DNA of 64,000 nucleotides from Clostridia bacterium (GTDB taxonomy: Bacteria; Bacillota; Clostridia; Peptostreptococcales; Anaerovoracaceae), in contig CABJAP010000006.1 in assembly GCA_902363595.1 (NCBI GenBank), positions 124,001 to 188,000 of the forward strand. The letters are read 5' to 3'. Under the pieces are notes generated by a model, which did not search any database, had not been told where the DNA came from, and was given only the letters and a program-made list of their open reading frames with translations. A program made the translations under genes and the position numbers. Position 1 is the first letter of the stretch. The number at the start of each line of letters is the position of its first letter. Of the stretch, positions 8,169 to 16,824 are shown piece after piece.

Positions 8169-9334
8169 AAACGTTAAAAAAAGCAATCTCATTTCTTTTG
8201 ATTTTTACAGTTATGTTTCAGCTCTCTACGCTGACTGTCTCAGCGGACAGCTCCAAGGTTGTCACTCTGGGAGCCAATATTTCCAAACAGCAGAGGGCTG
8301 ATATGTACGAGTACTTCGGCACCACGCCGGAGCAAGTCCAGACCATCGAGGTCAACAACAGCGACGAACGCAAATACATGGAAGGCATCGCAACCGAGCA
8401 GCAGATCGGCCGCAAAACCTTCAGCTGTTCCTACATAGAGCCCACTGACAGCGGCGGCGTTCAAGTGAAAACAGCCAATCTCACCTTTGTCACCAGTTCC
8501 ATGATCGCCAGCACCCTGGCCACATCCGGGATTGAAAACTGCAACGTAGTAGCCGCAGCGCCCATCGCTGTGTCGGGAACCGGTGCTCTAACAGGTATTA
8601 TGATGGCTTACGAAACTGCCAGCGGCCAGGATTTGAATGAAGGCCAAAAGGAAGCTGCGGTAGAAGAACTGGTAACCACTGGAGAAATCGCCGATTCAGT
8701 CGGACAAGAACAGGCATCGGCGCTGGTCAACGATGTTAAAGAGCAGGTCATTGAAGATAACCTGACAGACGCTTCAGAAATCCAAAAGGTTGTGGATGAG
8801 GCGGCCAGTAATCAAGGCGTCACACTCACTAAAGAGCAGATGGACAAAATCGTCGCTCTCATGAAAACCATTTCCCAGTATGACTATGATGTCAAAGCCT
8901 TAAAGAACACCCTTGACAATTTAGAAGGAAAAGGCGAAGGCTTTTTCGCCGGCATCTGGAATTCCATCAAGGGATTCTTCGGCGGCGGCAGCGACGGCGG
9001 GATTATCAACGATACCAAGGATACCGTTCTGGGAGATGATGCGGTAATCAACAGCACTTTGGATGACATCAAGTCCGCTGCCGAAGACGAAGGCCTGTGG
9101 GACAAAATTGTCAACTTCTTTAAAGGCCTCTTCGGCTCAGATGACGAAAGCAAAGACGGCAGTTCCGATCAGAAGGACAGCACTCAAGCCAGCGAAAGCT
9201 CTAAGGACAGCAAAAGCACCAGTAACGAAAGCACAAGTCCCCAGCCCAAAGAAGACAAGTCCCCGACAGATGAAACGAGCAGCAGCTCGGACACTGACGG
9301 CACAGGAGCTTCACAGGAAGGACAGCCTCAGTAA
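8165..9334 (+). CDS. Secreted DUF1002 family protein with Ser/Asp-rich tail
   Basis: A 389-residue exported protein. Signal peptide 1-27 (ends TVSADS), then a DUF1002-like domain (about 28-200) with VTLGANISKQQ at its start and a conserved Gly/Ala-rich segment near SGTGALTG, a second helical part, two short Gly/Phe-rich segments (GFFAGIWNSIKGFFGGG and DKIVNFFKGLFGS) and a low-complexity Ser/Asp/Lys/Thr tail of about 65 residues. The two GxxxxIxxFFxG(L)FG stretches are amphipathic and look like a repeated membrane-binding or packing motif. DUF1002 proteins have no established function. There is no LPxTG or membrane anchor, so it is probably released or held non-covalently. It stands alone between the retron and a bidirectional terminator. 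Confidence 0.85.
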   Translation: MKTLKKAISFLLIFTVMFQLSTLTVSADSSKVVTLGANISKQQRADMYEYFGTTPEQVQTIEVNNSDERKYMEGIATEQQIGRKTFSCSYIEPTDSGGVQVKTANLTFVTSSMIASTLATSGIENCNVVAAAPIAVSGTGALTGIMMAYETASGQDLNEGQKEAAVEELVTTGEIADSVGQEQASALVNDVKEQVIEDNLTDASEIQKVVDEAASNQGVTLTKEQMDKIVALMKTISQYDYDVKALKNTLDNLEGKGEGFFAGIWNSIKGFFGGGSDGGIINDTKDTVLGDDAVINSTLDDIKSAAEDEGLWDKIVNFFKGLFGSDDESKDGSSDQKDSTQASESSKDSKSTSNESTSPQPKEDKSPTDETSSSSDTDGTGASQEGQPQ

Positions 9335-9405
9335 GATTGGCCTGCACATGCTCTGCACGTGAATTATTGCTTTTTGATGAGCAAAATCAGGAGAGGATAA
9401 AACAT

Positions 9406-9447
9406 AAAAAAACGCCTTTTCCTCTAGCAAAGGAAAAGGCGTTTTTT
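9406..9447. terminator. Bidirectional rho-independent terminator
   Basis: A 13-bp perfect stem (9411-9423 with 9431-9443) with a 7-base loop, an A-run on the left and a T-run on the right, between the convergent DUF1002 and NhaC genes. It can serve both. Confidence 0.88.
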
Positions 9448-9462
9448 ATCGTCTATATGAAA

Positions 9463-11034
9463 TTAGTCAATCTGATACCGTTTCTTACCAAAGATTTTCG
9501 GCAGAATATTAAGAACTATGAACAGCAGTACAAGGGATACGCCCAGAGTAATGATCGTGCTCAGTCCGAAACCAAGCTTTCCGGTAATTCCTGCCACAAT
9601 GTACCCGATAAAGCAGCATCCTGCTACCGTCACCGCGTACGGCACCTGCGTGCCCACGTGCTTCAAGTGGTTGCACTGAGCTCCTGTGGACGCCAAAATC
9701 GTGGTATCGGAAATCGGTGAAGTATGATCTCCGAATACGGAACCAGCCAGTGTGGCTGACAAAGTTGTAATCAACAGCTCCGGAGCAGCCGCTTCGCAGA
9801 TGGCGATAATAATCGGGATCAAAATACCGAAGGTTCCCCAAGCGGTTCCCGTCGAGAACGCCAGCAGGCAGGCTACTACAAAGATCAGGGCCGGCAGAAT
9901 CTGAACCGGTACTCCCGAAACTTCTACCAAATGGGCCACGTACGGTCCTGTTCCCAGAAGATCACGGCACACGCCGCTGATCGCCCAGGCCAAAGTCAAA
10001 ATGATGCAAGCCGGTACCATGGATTTTACTCCAGGTCCGATACAATCGAAGAAATCTCTGAAAGAAAGCACTTTTCTGCACATGAAGTAGATAAAGCTGA
10101 AGAGCAGAGCGCCGAAGGCTCCCAGTGACAGCGCCGGACCCGCGTCGGTATTTCCGAAGGCGTCGAACAGCGTTGAGCCCTCCTCAGACCAGTATCCGCC
10201 CACATAGAGCATGGACAAGATGCAGAGAACGATCAAAACCAAAATGGGAACTACCAGATCGTAGATTCTTCCTTTATTATTGGTCTTCTGTCTCAGGAAC
10301 TCCTCTTCCATATCTTCAATTTCTTCTTTTCCTTCCTGAATGCCCTTTTCTGCCAGCAGTTCTGCTTTTAGCATAGGGCCGTAATCCGCGTTCTTTTTAA
10401 TGGCTATGTAGAACACCATCACAATCGTCAGGATCGCGTACAGGTTCATGGGAATCGAACGGAGAAAAGCAGTCATACCGCTCATGTCCGCTGATTCGGG
10501 ATAATAGGACATTACCGATGCCGCCCATGACGAAATCGGCGCAATGATACAAATCGGCGCTGCCGTAGCATCGATCAAATATGCCAGCTTTTCTCTGGAA
10601 ATATTGAATCGATCTGTAACCGGCCGCATAACCGTACCAACCGTAAGGCAGTTAAAATAGTCGTCAATAAAGATCAGAATACCCAGACCGCTTGTTGCCA
10701 CCGAGGCACTGCGCCTGCTTTTCAGTCTTTCTACGGCCCAGTCGCCGTAAGCTTTCGAACCTCCTGCTTTATTGATGAGCGCAACTAGAATTCCTAAAAA
10801 ACATAAGAATAAAATCATGCTCGTATTTCCGGCCAGCTTGTCCGCCATCAGAGTGGATGTGGTATCAAAGATGCCTACAACCCCATCTCCATGGGCAAAC
10901 GAATAAATCACAGTCCCAGAAAGGATTCCCAATACCAGAGAGAATACAACTTCCTTTGTGATCAGGGCAAGTGCGATTGCCACTACCGGGGGCAGTATAG
11001 AAAGAATTCCTACACTTACTGCTTCCCATTCCAT
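9463..11034 (-). CDS. NhaC-type Na+/H+ antiporter family protein
   Basis: A 523-residue polytopic membrane protein of the NhaC/ArsB-like superfamily. Visible hallmarks: the IFIDDYFNCLTVGTVMRPV region (about 120-140), SSWAASVMSYYP, and a second-half segment FSTGTAWGTFGILIPI (about 385-400) followed by SVFGDHTSPISDTT. Members exchange Na+ for H+, and relatives swap amino acids or dicarboxylates such as malate and lactate. A charged cytoplasmic loop (EGKEEIEDMEEEF, about 225-240) separates the halves. It is the first gene read from a promoter at 11080-11109, apart from the peptidase gene upstream. Whether the coupling ion is Na+ or an organic solute cannot be told. Confidence 0.9.
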   Translation of the reverse strand: MEWEAVSVGILSILPPVVAIALALITKEVVFSLVLGILSGTVIYSFAHGDGVVGIFDTTSTLMADKLAGNTSMILFLCFLGILVALINKAGGSKAYGDWAVERLKSRRSASVATSGLGILIFIDDYFNCLTVGTVMRPVTDRFNISREKLAYLIDATAAPICIIAPISSWAASVMSYYPESADMSGMTAFLRSIPMNLYAILTIVMVFYIAIKKNADYGPMLKAELLAEKGIQEGKEEIEDMEEEFLRQKTNNKGRIYDLVVPILVLIVLCILSMLYVGGYWSEEGSTLFDAFGNTDAGPALSLGAFGALLFSFIYFMCRKVLSFRDFFDCIGPGVKSMVPACIILTLAWAISGVCRDLLGTGPYVAHLVEVSGVPVQILPALIFVVACLLAFSTGTAWGTFGILIPIIIAICEAAAPELLITTLSATLAGSVFGDHTSPISDTTILASTGAQCNHLKHVGTQVPYAVTVAGCCFIGYIVAGITGKLGFGLSTIITLGVSLVLLFIVLNILPKIFGKKRYQID

Positions 11035-11079
11035 AATGTAAAACCTCCTCTAAAATAAATTAATTCATACGTACTTATT

Positions 11080-11109
11080 ATTGTATCAATATACATATGG
11101 AGTTGTAAA
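11080..11109 (-). promoter_or_regulatory. Candidate promoter of the NhaC-type gene
   Basis: On the minus strand TTTACA (11104-11109) and TACAAT (11080-11085) are 18 bases apart, 45 bases before the NhaC-type start. Confidence 0.45.
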
Positions 11110-11209
11110 GAAGTTTCTTCCATCATATGCGGGATTTCTGTCGTTTTTTATATTTTATTCTATTTTTTTGTCTCGCAGGCTTGATCACGCCGCCCCAAGA
11201 GCTATCTTT

Positions 11210-12496
11210 TTAGCATTTGTCAAAAAGTCCCCACCCGTACATGTCGGCTGTGGCGCGCATCGCTTCATCCATCTGCGCAGGATAACCCTGGCTGATAGTT
11301 TTCGTCCAGGCCGCCCAATCGATCACTGCTTTGGAAAAACGGATCGGCATTATGAACCCTTCTTCCGAAATCAAATCCATATTATCGTAAACCGTATGGT
11401 TGCCGCCATAGGCACCGGCCGTCAACGTTAAATGAGGAATCTGCTTTGCTGCAAAGCTCAGGGTGTCCACCACCATAGGCCCCATATTCACCGGCCAATC
11501 CAGCTCCAGGGAAGCGGTTATGTCATTGAGCTGCTTCTCAATTTCATCGCTGCCGCCGGTCCACATGCTATAGTTGCTGAGGGCATTTCCCACAACATCG
11601 TAGTTGAGGACAAACCTGGTTTTTTCAAAGACCTCTTTGTGATTGAGCAGATAGTATTTGCTTCCGTGCAGCCCGCACTCATGGCCGGACCATGCCATAA
11701 AGCGGATCGTCCGCTCCGGCTTCTTTCCTTTTAAAGCCTGCTGATGATAGTAGGCCGCCAGCTCCATGATCATTCCCACGCCAGCCACATCATCGGTAGC
11801 CCCCACGCTGCCCATGGCCGAATCCAGGTGGGCGCAGACAAAGATCGTTTCGTCCTCTTTGCCGCATCCAGGTATCACGCCTGCCGTATTCCTGGTTTTG
11901 CCCATGGTCACTTCAAACTGGGCCTCATAAAAAATTTCCTCCACGCCGCTATTCACCAGCTCCAGAGCCGTATCGTAATGCACGACGGCAGTAGGAATAG
12001 TGAAGTCTTCTTCCATCGTTTCGTAATTGGCGTATACATAGGGGACATCTTTATGTCCGTCCCCGGTGGTATAGATGACCGCCGCAGCACCGAACTGGGC
12101 CAGCCTTTTATACATCCAGATATCCGGGTAGACCATGTAGACATCCCGGCAGATAAGTACTGCCTTTCCTTTTACATCCTTTTCTTTCAAATTGGCGATA
12201 CTTCCGTTCTCCGCATAAACCAAGGGAAGGGTCAGGCCGCCGGCAGGCGTTTCCTTTGAAAATAGAGCAGCAGTATGGTTCAGTTCTTTCCAGGTACCGC
12301 CGAAATTAGCCTTTAAGCTGGAATGTTTAATACTGCAGACGGGAACCTCAAAATCGTGCGTTTCAACCTCGATCCCCTTCTGCTTGTAGAAATCAACAAT
12401 ATAATCGCTGGCCTTCATCAGCGCATCGGTTCCCGCAATTCGCTTACCGCATTCTTCCGCAAAAAATCTCGTATGTTCGTATGCTTCTTTATACAT
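11210..12496 (-). CDS. M28-family zinc aminopeptidase-like protein
   Basis: About 428 residues with a PA-like insert domain (about 85-180, containing GKAVLICR and GAAAVIY) inside an M28 catalytic fold. Expected co-catalytic zinc ligands are visible: CAHLDS (His224, Asp226 of the longer frame), GATDDVAG (Asp236), SGHECGLHGS (the two acidic residues near 270), LNYDVVG, and GGNHTVYDN near the C-terminus. No signal peptide is seen, so it is probably cytoplasmic and may split imported peptides or N-acyl amino acids. Two ATGs are adjacent; the second (12496) has better spacing to AGGAGG. It follows a GPH symporter gene by about 40 bases, suggesting a transport-plus-hydrolysis pair controlled by the LuxR regulator upstream. 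Confidence 0.88.
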   Translation of the reverse strand: MYKEAYEHTRFFAEECGKRIAGTDALMKASDYIVDFYKQKGIEVETHDFEVPVCSIKHSSLKANFGGTWKELNHTAALFSKETPAGGLTLPLVYAENGSIANLKEKDVKGKAVLICRDVYMVYPDIWMYKRLAQFGAAAVIYTTGDGHKDVPYVYANYETMEEDFTIPTAVVHYDTALELVNSGVEEIFYEAQFEVTMGKTRNTAGVIPGCGKEDETIFVCAHLDSAMGSVGATDDVAGVGMIMELAAYYHQQALKGKKPERTIRFMAWSGHECGLHGSKYYLLNHKEVFEKTRFVLNYDVVGNALSNYSMWTGGSDEIEKQLNDITASLELDWPVNMGPMVVDTLSFAAKQIPHLTLTAGAYGGNHTVYDNMDLISEEGFIMPIRFSKAVIDWAAWTKTISQGYPAQMDEAMRATADMYGWGLFDKC

Positions 12497-12541
12497 CATA
12501 TCCTCCTGTTTGTTATGCCTGAAAAGCTCTACAGGGCTTTT

Positions 12542-13963
12542 CTAAAATAAATCTTTAAACTGGCTCATATCGACTGCTTCTCCCTGCTCTCTGGCGTCAA
12601 TAGCCTCCAGAACATCGTCATGACGTTTCTTTGAGAGCGGGTATAAGAGTATGATCAATACGGTAATCAGGAAAATCCCTCCGCATCCAAAGCCGTATAC
12701 ATATTTCATCGACTGGAGCGTCTCCGCCGTCTGTTCAGCGGCCGCTACATACCCGATGGCTGTAAGGGTCGATCCAACGGCGGCAATGGCAACGGCACCG
12801 GCTACCTTCTGGAGAAAGGCGATAAACCCGAATATGATGCCGTCGGTTCTCTTCTGGGTTACCAACTGGTGAACATCCACACAGTCGGGAATCATGCTCC
12901 AAGGGACCTGATAAACTGAGGCCAATCCCAGCGCCATTAAAATTACCAATACATAGATGAGTCCCACTTGTCCCGGATGAATGATCAGCCCGATAAACAC
13001 AATCATAGAGAGTGCTTCTACGCCGACAGCGATAATCCAGGCCGCTTTTTTGGAAAATTTCTTGCATAAAAAGTCGACGCCAAAGGCCGCTATGCAGGAA
13101 ATGATTCCCACTACCATGGTTACACTGGCAATTTGCGCTTCCGTCATTTGTACATAATAGCTGTAGTAATAAACTTGCAGCGAAAGGTTGATCGTATTTC
13201 CAAATACCGCAAGGGCAAATATAGCCATGACGATTCTCACTGACTTGTTTTTTAACAATTCCTTAATATCCTTAAATCCGATCTTATTGTTACTGTCCTC
13301 GCTGTATCGTTCATAGCCTTTGGTTGCTTTCCAGAGAATCAGGATACAGGCCAGAGCGATGACCATATAGACGGCCAGCGTGCAGCTCCACCCGAAACTG
13401 GAGTTTTCAAAGAACTTGCCGAAGTATGTAGCGAGCATCAGCGTAGGGCTGACGATAATCACAACCACCATGCAGAAAAAATTCTTATATGTGGCCAGGC
13501 TGGAACGTTCATCATAATCCAGCGTCATTTCCGAGCCCAGGGCCGAGCTTGCGATGTCCAAAACCGTCTGCGCCGTATAGTATAAGAGAATTACAATGAC
13601 AAAATAGAGCTTGGATATTGTTTCGCTGAAGCCGAAATTGGTGAATAGCAGTATGCTGATCAATACAAAGGGTACCGCCACTCCGATAATCAGCGGTCTT
13701 CTCCTTCCTTTCTTGCACTTCAAGTTATCGGAAACACTTCCGATAATAGGATCGGTAATCGCATCCCAAATTGTGCCCAGAGATATGATCGCACCGGCAA
13801 AAGCCGCTGACATGCCGACCACATCGGTAAAAAAATATAAGCCGTATAAGCTGAATATGGTCCAGGTGATAAAGCTTGAATAACCCGATAATCCATATGC
13901 CAGTTTCACTTTCAATGGCAATTTGCTATTCTGCTGCCTTTGTAAAACTAACTTTTGTTCCAT
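12542..13963 (-). CDS. GPH-family (MelB-like) cation symporter 1
   Basis: A 473-residue transporter with about 12 membrane segments. DAITDPIIGSVSDN (helix 2, with the acidic cation-site residue) and the GRRRPLIIG loop are diagnostic for the GPH/MelB branch of MFS. The start at 13963 (MEQKLVL) is fixed by AAGGAGG; the longer frame to 14023 has no such site. GPH members carry glycosides, glucuronides or other small solutes with Na+ or H+. The neighbouring M28 peptidase suggests a peptide-like or acylated amino acid substrate, which is inference. A second GPH gene lies at 16825-18234, but the two are clearly diverged. Confidence 0.88.
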   Translation of the reverse strand: MEQKLVLQRQQNSKLPLKVKLAYGLSGYSSFITWTIFSLYGLYFFTDVVGMSAAFAGAIISLGTIWDAITDPIIGSVSDNLKCKKGRRRPLIIGVAVPFVLISILLFTNFGFSETISKLYFVIVILLYYTAQTVLDIASSALGSEMTLDYDERSSLATYKNFFCMVVVIIVSPTLMLATYFGKFFENSSFGWSCTLAVYMVIALACILILWKATKGYERYSEDSNNKIGFKDIKELLKNKSVRIVMAIFALAVFGNTINLSLQVYYYSYYVQMTEAQIASVTMVVGIISCIAAFGVDFLCKKFSKKAAWIIAVGVEALSMIVFIGLIIHPGQVGLIYVLVILMALGLASVYQVPWSMIPDCVDVHQLVTQKRTDGIIFGFIAFLQKVAGAVAIAAVGSTLTAIGYVAAAEQTAETLQSMKYVYGFGCGGIFLITVLIILLYPLSKKRHDDVLEAIDAREQGEAVDMSQFKDLF

Positions 13964-14053
13964 AATTTCCTCCTTGCGCTGTGGGTTCACGGGGATGTCC
14001 AGTTTCGAAACGGCACGCTCCATCCCTTAAAAAAGAAAGGCCTTTGTACATAA

Positions 14054-14095
14054 AAAAAAGATATACCTCTTATCGATATAAAGTATATCTTTTTT
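14054..14095 (-). terminator. Terminator of the LuxR-type regulator gene
   Basis: A 13-bp perfect stem of A/T-rich arms (14054-14066 with 14083-14095) with a 16-base loop, ending in a T-run on both strands. It lies downstream of the LuxR gene and upstream of the GPH symporter gene. Confidence 0.7.
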
Positions 14096-14175
14096 CGCCC
14101 GTCTTTCCTATTGTCCTCAGGTTCGAAAAAGAATCTGAAAATTAGAACTAGTTGTGTATACCTACCACTCCAGTT

Positions 14176-14931
14176 CTATCGGGAATGAAACAGTTTGATC
14201 AGGCCCATACGGTTCTTGACTCCGTATTTGCTGAATATATTGTAAACATGCTTTTTAGTCGTGGAAACGGTAATACAGAGCTTGTCCGCAATTTCCTCGT
14301 TGGAATACCCTTCGATGATGAGCGCGGCGATTTCCCTCTCCCGCTGAGTCAGCGATTCTTCCTCAAGCCCCTGGTAAGAAATGCGGTGATTTCGGTTGGC
14401 CGAGAGACATTGATCGACGATCTTGGTGATATGCGCCTTGAACAAATCGAGGACAAACACTTCTTTGCTGGTAAAATCGCCCCATTCTTCGCTGCGGAAG
14501 AGGCTGATGACGCCGATCAGATCGCCGTCCTTGATGAGAATAATACCGCACCCATAGGGAATCCCCTGAGGTTCGAGAAAATCCCGGTAGAACTCCGTCT
14601 TTTTACGAACATCATCGCCGAGAATATCCGAATCCACATATACCACCGATTGGGTGTAATTGAATAAGTTTTTCAAATAATTCTTTTCCGGTTCAATATT
14701 GGCGAAAAAAACCGGAATCATAGTTTCATCGGTATCGATGAAAATCGCTTCCTTACGAAGAATTTCTCTGGTCTTAGGATCGATCACACGAAAGTTGCTC
14801 TGATTATATGGAATCAGCGTCCGAATCAGAGTCAGAAAGGTTCGCTCCAGCTCTTTAATATCTTCCATATAATACAGTTTCAGCAAAATATCGCTGATAA
14901 TCTGAAGTTCGTTATCTTTTAATGTGGACAT
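14176..14931 (-). CDS. LuxR-family transcriptional regulator with GAF-like sensor
   Basis: A 251-residue one-component regulator. The first ~170 residues resemble a GAF domain (YGCGIILIKDGDLIGVISLFRS near 125-145), and the last ~65 carry a LuxR-type DNA-binding helix-turn-helix: LTQREREIAALIIEGYSNEE with the recognition helix around ITVSTTKKHVYNIFSK. It is a single gene, closed by its own terminator, immediately upstream of the GPH symporter and M28 peptidase genes, which are its most likely targets. The ligand of the GAF part is unknown. No receiver domain is present, so it is not a phosphorelay response regulator. Confidence 0.9.
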   Translation of the reverse strand: MSTLKDNELQIISDILLKLYYMEDIKELERTFLTLIRTLIPYNQSNFRVIDPKTREILRKEAIFIDTDETMIPVFFANIEPEKNYLKNLFNYTQSVVYVDSDILGDDVRKKTEFYRDFLEPQGIPYGCGIILIKDGDLIGVISLFRSEEWGDFTSKEVFVLDLFKAHITKIVDQCLSANRNHRISYQGLEEESLTQREREIAALIIEGYSNEEIADKLCITVSTTKKHVYNIFSKYGVKNRMGLIKLFHSR

Positions 14932-14980
14932 AACATTCCCCCTTAGTAATATTTTCCTTAACGCGTCTTATGCAGCAAAA

Positions 14981-14999
14981 CGGCGGGCCAAGCCCGCCG
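14981..14999 (-). terminator. Terminator of the GPH symporter-amidohydrolase operon
   Basis: A GC-rich 8-bp stem (14981-14988 with 14992-14999) with a 3-base loop, followed on the minus strand by TTTT, located about 165 bases after the amidohydrolase stop. Confidence 0.75.
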
Positions 15000-15162
15000 C
15001 TCCTTCACGATTCGTTTTCCGGGCGAAAGGCCTTTTGCACAGCGGCCACAATCAAAACCGCGTGCCGGCCTTTCCGAAAACGCTTTGCCCCCGCAATGTG
15101 AAAAAAGGAATGGTCGTTGCCAAAAGCACATCTCTAAAGAAAGGGGGCGCTAACTATTATTC

Positions 15163-16782
15163 TTATTTCTGGTAAACAACCTGACCGTCAAATACTGTAA
15201 GCTCCACCTCAGAGTCAATGATCTCAGACGGGTCAGCAGTAAACAAATTCCGATCCAGTACAATTAAATCTGCCAGCTTCCCTTCCGCCAGGGTTCCGTA
15301 GTCGTCCTCACAGCCTTCTACATACGCAGAACCCCAGGTATAGGCCTTCAGGGCCTCAGCCATGGTAATTCTCTGCTCAGGGAACCATCCGCCTTCCGGT
15401 TTTCCGGAAAAGGTCTGACGGGTCACAGCTCCGTAAACCTCATGCATCGGTTCGATTTCCACCACTGGGAAGTCGGAACTCAGCCCGATCACTGTACCGG
15501 CATCCAGCAGTTCACGCATTGGCCAGGCATGTTTACACCGTTCATGTCCAATAGCTTTCTCCTTATCGTCTCCTTCCAGATCAAACAGCATGTGCAGCGG
15601 CTGCATGCCGCAGGCAATGCCCAGCTCTGCAAAACGACTCAGATCATCGGGATGAACATTTTCAATATGTTCCTGCACGTGGCGCAGTCCCTGGTCGCCG
15701 TATTTTTCTTTCGCCTCTTCAAAGTAATCCAAAACAACCCGGATTGCTTTATCACCGATGGTATGGATACGAACCGCTCTTCCGTCTGCGATGGCTTTCA
15801 TCATCTGCTCATGGAAAACATCCAGCTCGATGGACGTGGTGCCGCAGGTTTCAGGGTTATTGGTGTACGGTTCCAGCAAGTAGGCGGTGTATACGGAAGT
15901 AACGCCGTCAATGAGCTGTTTTAAGCCTCTGAGCCTGATCTTACCGTCATGGTGTTTGGCATATAAGGCATCATAACGCTCTTTGTCATATTCCGCCAGG
16001 TTGGGATATAAACATACACGGGCTGTCAGCGATCCTTCTTCTTCCAGCTTTTCATAAAACTGTACCGGATCCCTGGGCACCCCGAAAGGCGACAACAGGC
16101 TTGTCGCCGTAATTCCCAGCTTGCTTAATTTCTGAAAGAATTTCCGATAGGCGTTCATGTAAACCTCATCATCCGCATTATAGAATGCTTCTGTAAAGGC
16201 AAAGCCTGCGCCGTCGAAAAACCGGCCGTTCAAAACGCCCTTTTCATCCTTTTCCAAAACCCCGTCATCGGGATCCGGTGTATCATTGGTATAACCAACT
16301 TTCTTAATGGCACAGGTATTGGCGATAATCGTATGCATATCGGCAAGCTGCAGCGCTACCGGCCGGTCGGAAATCACCTGATCCAGATCATAGCGGGTGG
16401 GTAATGTTTGATCTTCCCAAGCCAGATTGTTCATCATATAGCCCACGATCCACTCATTTTCAGGATGGGCGTCGGCAAAAGTTTTTGTCATCTGCAATGC
16501 CTCTTCTTTGCTTTTGGCAGAAAGAACATTGAAGCAAAAGTCCTCATCTTCTAAAAAAGCACCTGACGACATATGAGTATGACAATCATTAAAGCCGGGC
16601 ATGATCAATTTGTCGTTGTATTCTAAAATTTTTGTATCAGGGCCTGCATAAGAACCAATGTCACCGCCTTCCATCACCGCTTTTATTTTATGATCTTCGA
16701 TGATGACTGCGCCTGAAAAAGGCTCCCGGCCTGTGCCGTCAAAGATGGCATTGCCCTTGATGATCATTGAGGGATAGCTCAT
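15163..16782 (-). CDS. YtcJ-like metal-dependent amidohydrolase
   Basis: A 539-residue member of the amidohydrolase_3/YtcJ group: N-terminal beta-sandwich strands, the metal-binding DCHTHM at 66-71, a central TIM barrel with RIHTIGDKA and VQEHIENVHPDD (metal-binding His), LSSDFPVVEIEP with the catalytic Asp, and a C-terminal LAEGKLADLIVLDRN strap typical of the superfamily. Relatives hydrolyse N-substituted formamides, hydantoin-like rings or acylated amines; the substrate here is unknown. It follows a GPH symporter by 42 bases and shares its sigma-54 promoter at 18300-18317, so it belongs to the nitrogen-compound regulon with the nitrilase and ureohydrolases. GGAGGTA lies just upstream of the start. 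Confidence 0.9.
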   Translation of the reverse strand: MSYPSMIIKGNAIFDGTGREPFSGAVIIEDHKIKAVMEGGDIGSYAGPDTKILEYNDKLIMPGFNDCHTHMSSGAFLEDEDFCFNVLSAKSKEEALQMTKTFADAHPENEWIVGYMMNNLAWEDQTLPTRYDLDQVISDRPVALQLADMHTIIANTCAIKKVGYTNDTPDPDDGVLEKDEKGVLNGRFFDGAGFAFTEAFYNADDEVYMNAYRKFFQKLSKLGITATSLLSPFGVPRDPVQFYEKLEEEGSLTARVCLYPNLAEYDKERYDALYAKHHDGKIRLRGLKQLIDGVTSVYTAYLLEPYTNNPETCGTTSIELDVFHEQMMKAIADGRAVRIHTIGDKAIRVVLDYFEEAKEKYGDQGLRHVQEHIENVHPDDLSRFAELGIACGMQPLHMLFDLEGDDKEKAIGHERCKHAWPMRELLDAGTVIGLSSDFPVVEIEPMHEVYGAVTRQTFSGKPEGGWFPEQRITMAEALKAYTWGSAYVEGCEDDYGTLAEGKLADLIVLDRNLFTADPSEIIDSEVELTVFDGQVVYQK

Positions 16783-16824
16783 ATAGTACCTCCTTTTCCC
16801 TCCAGCGGAAATCCTTCTCCTGCA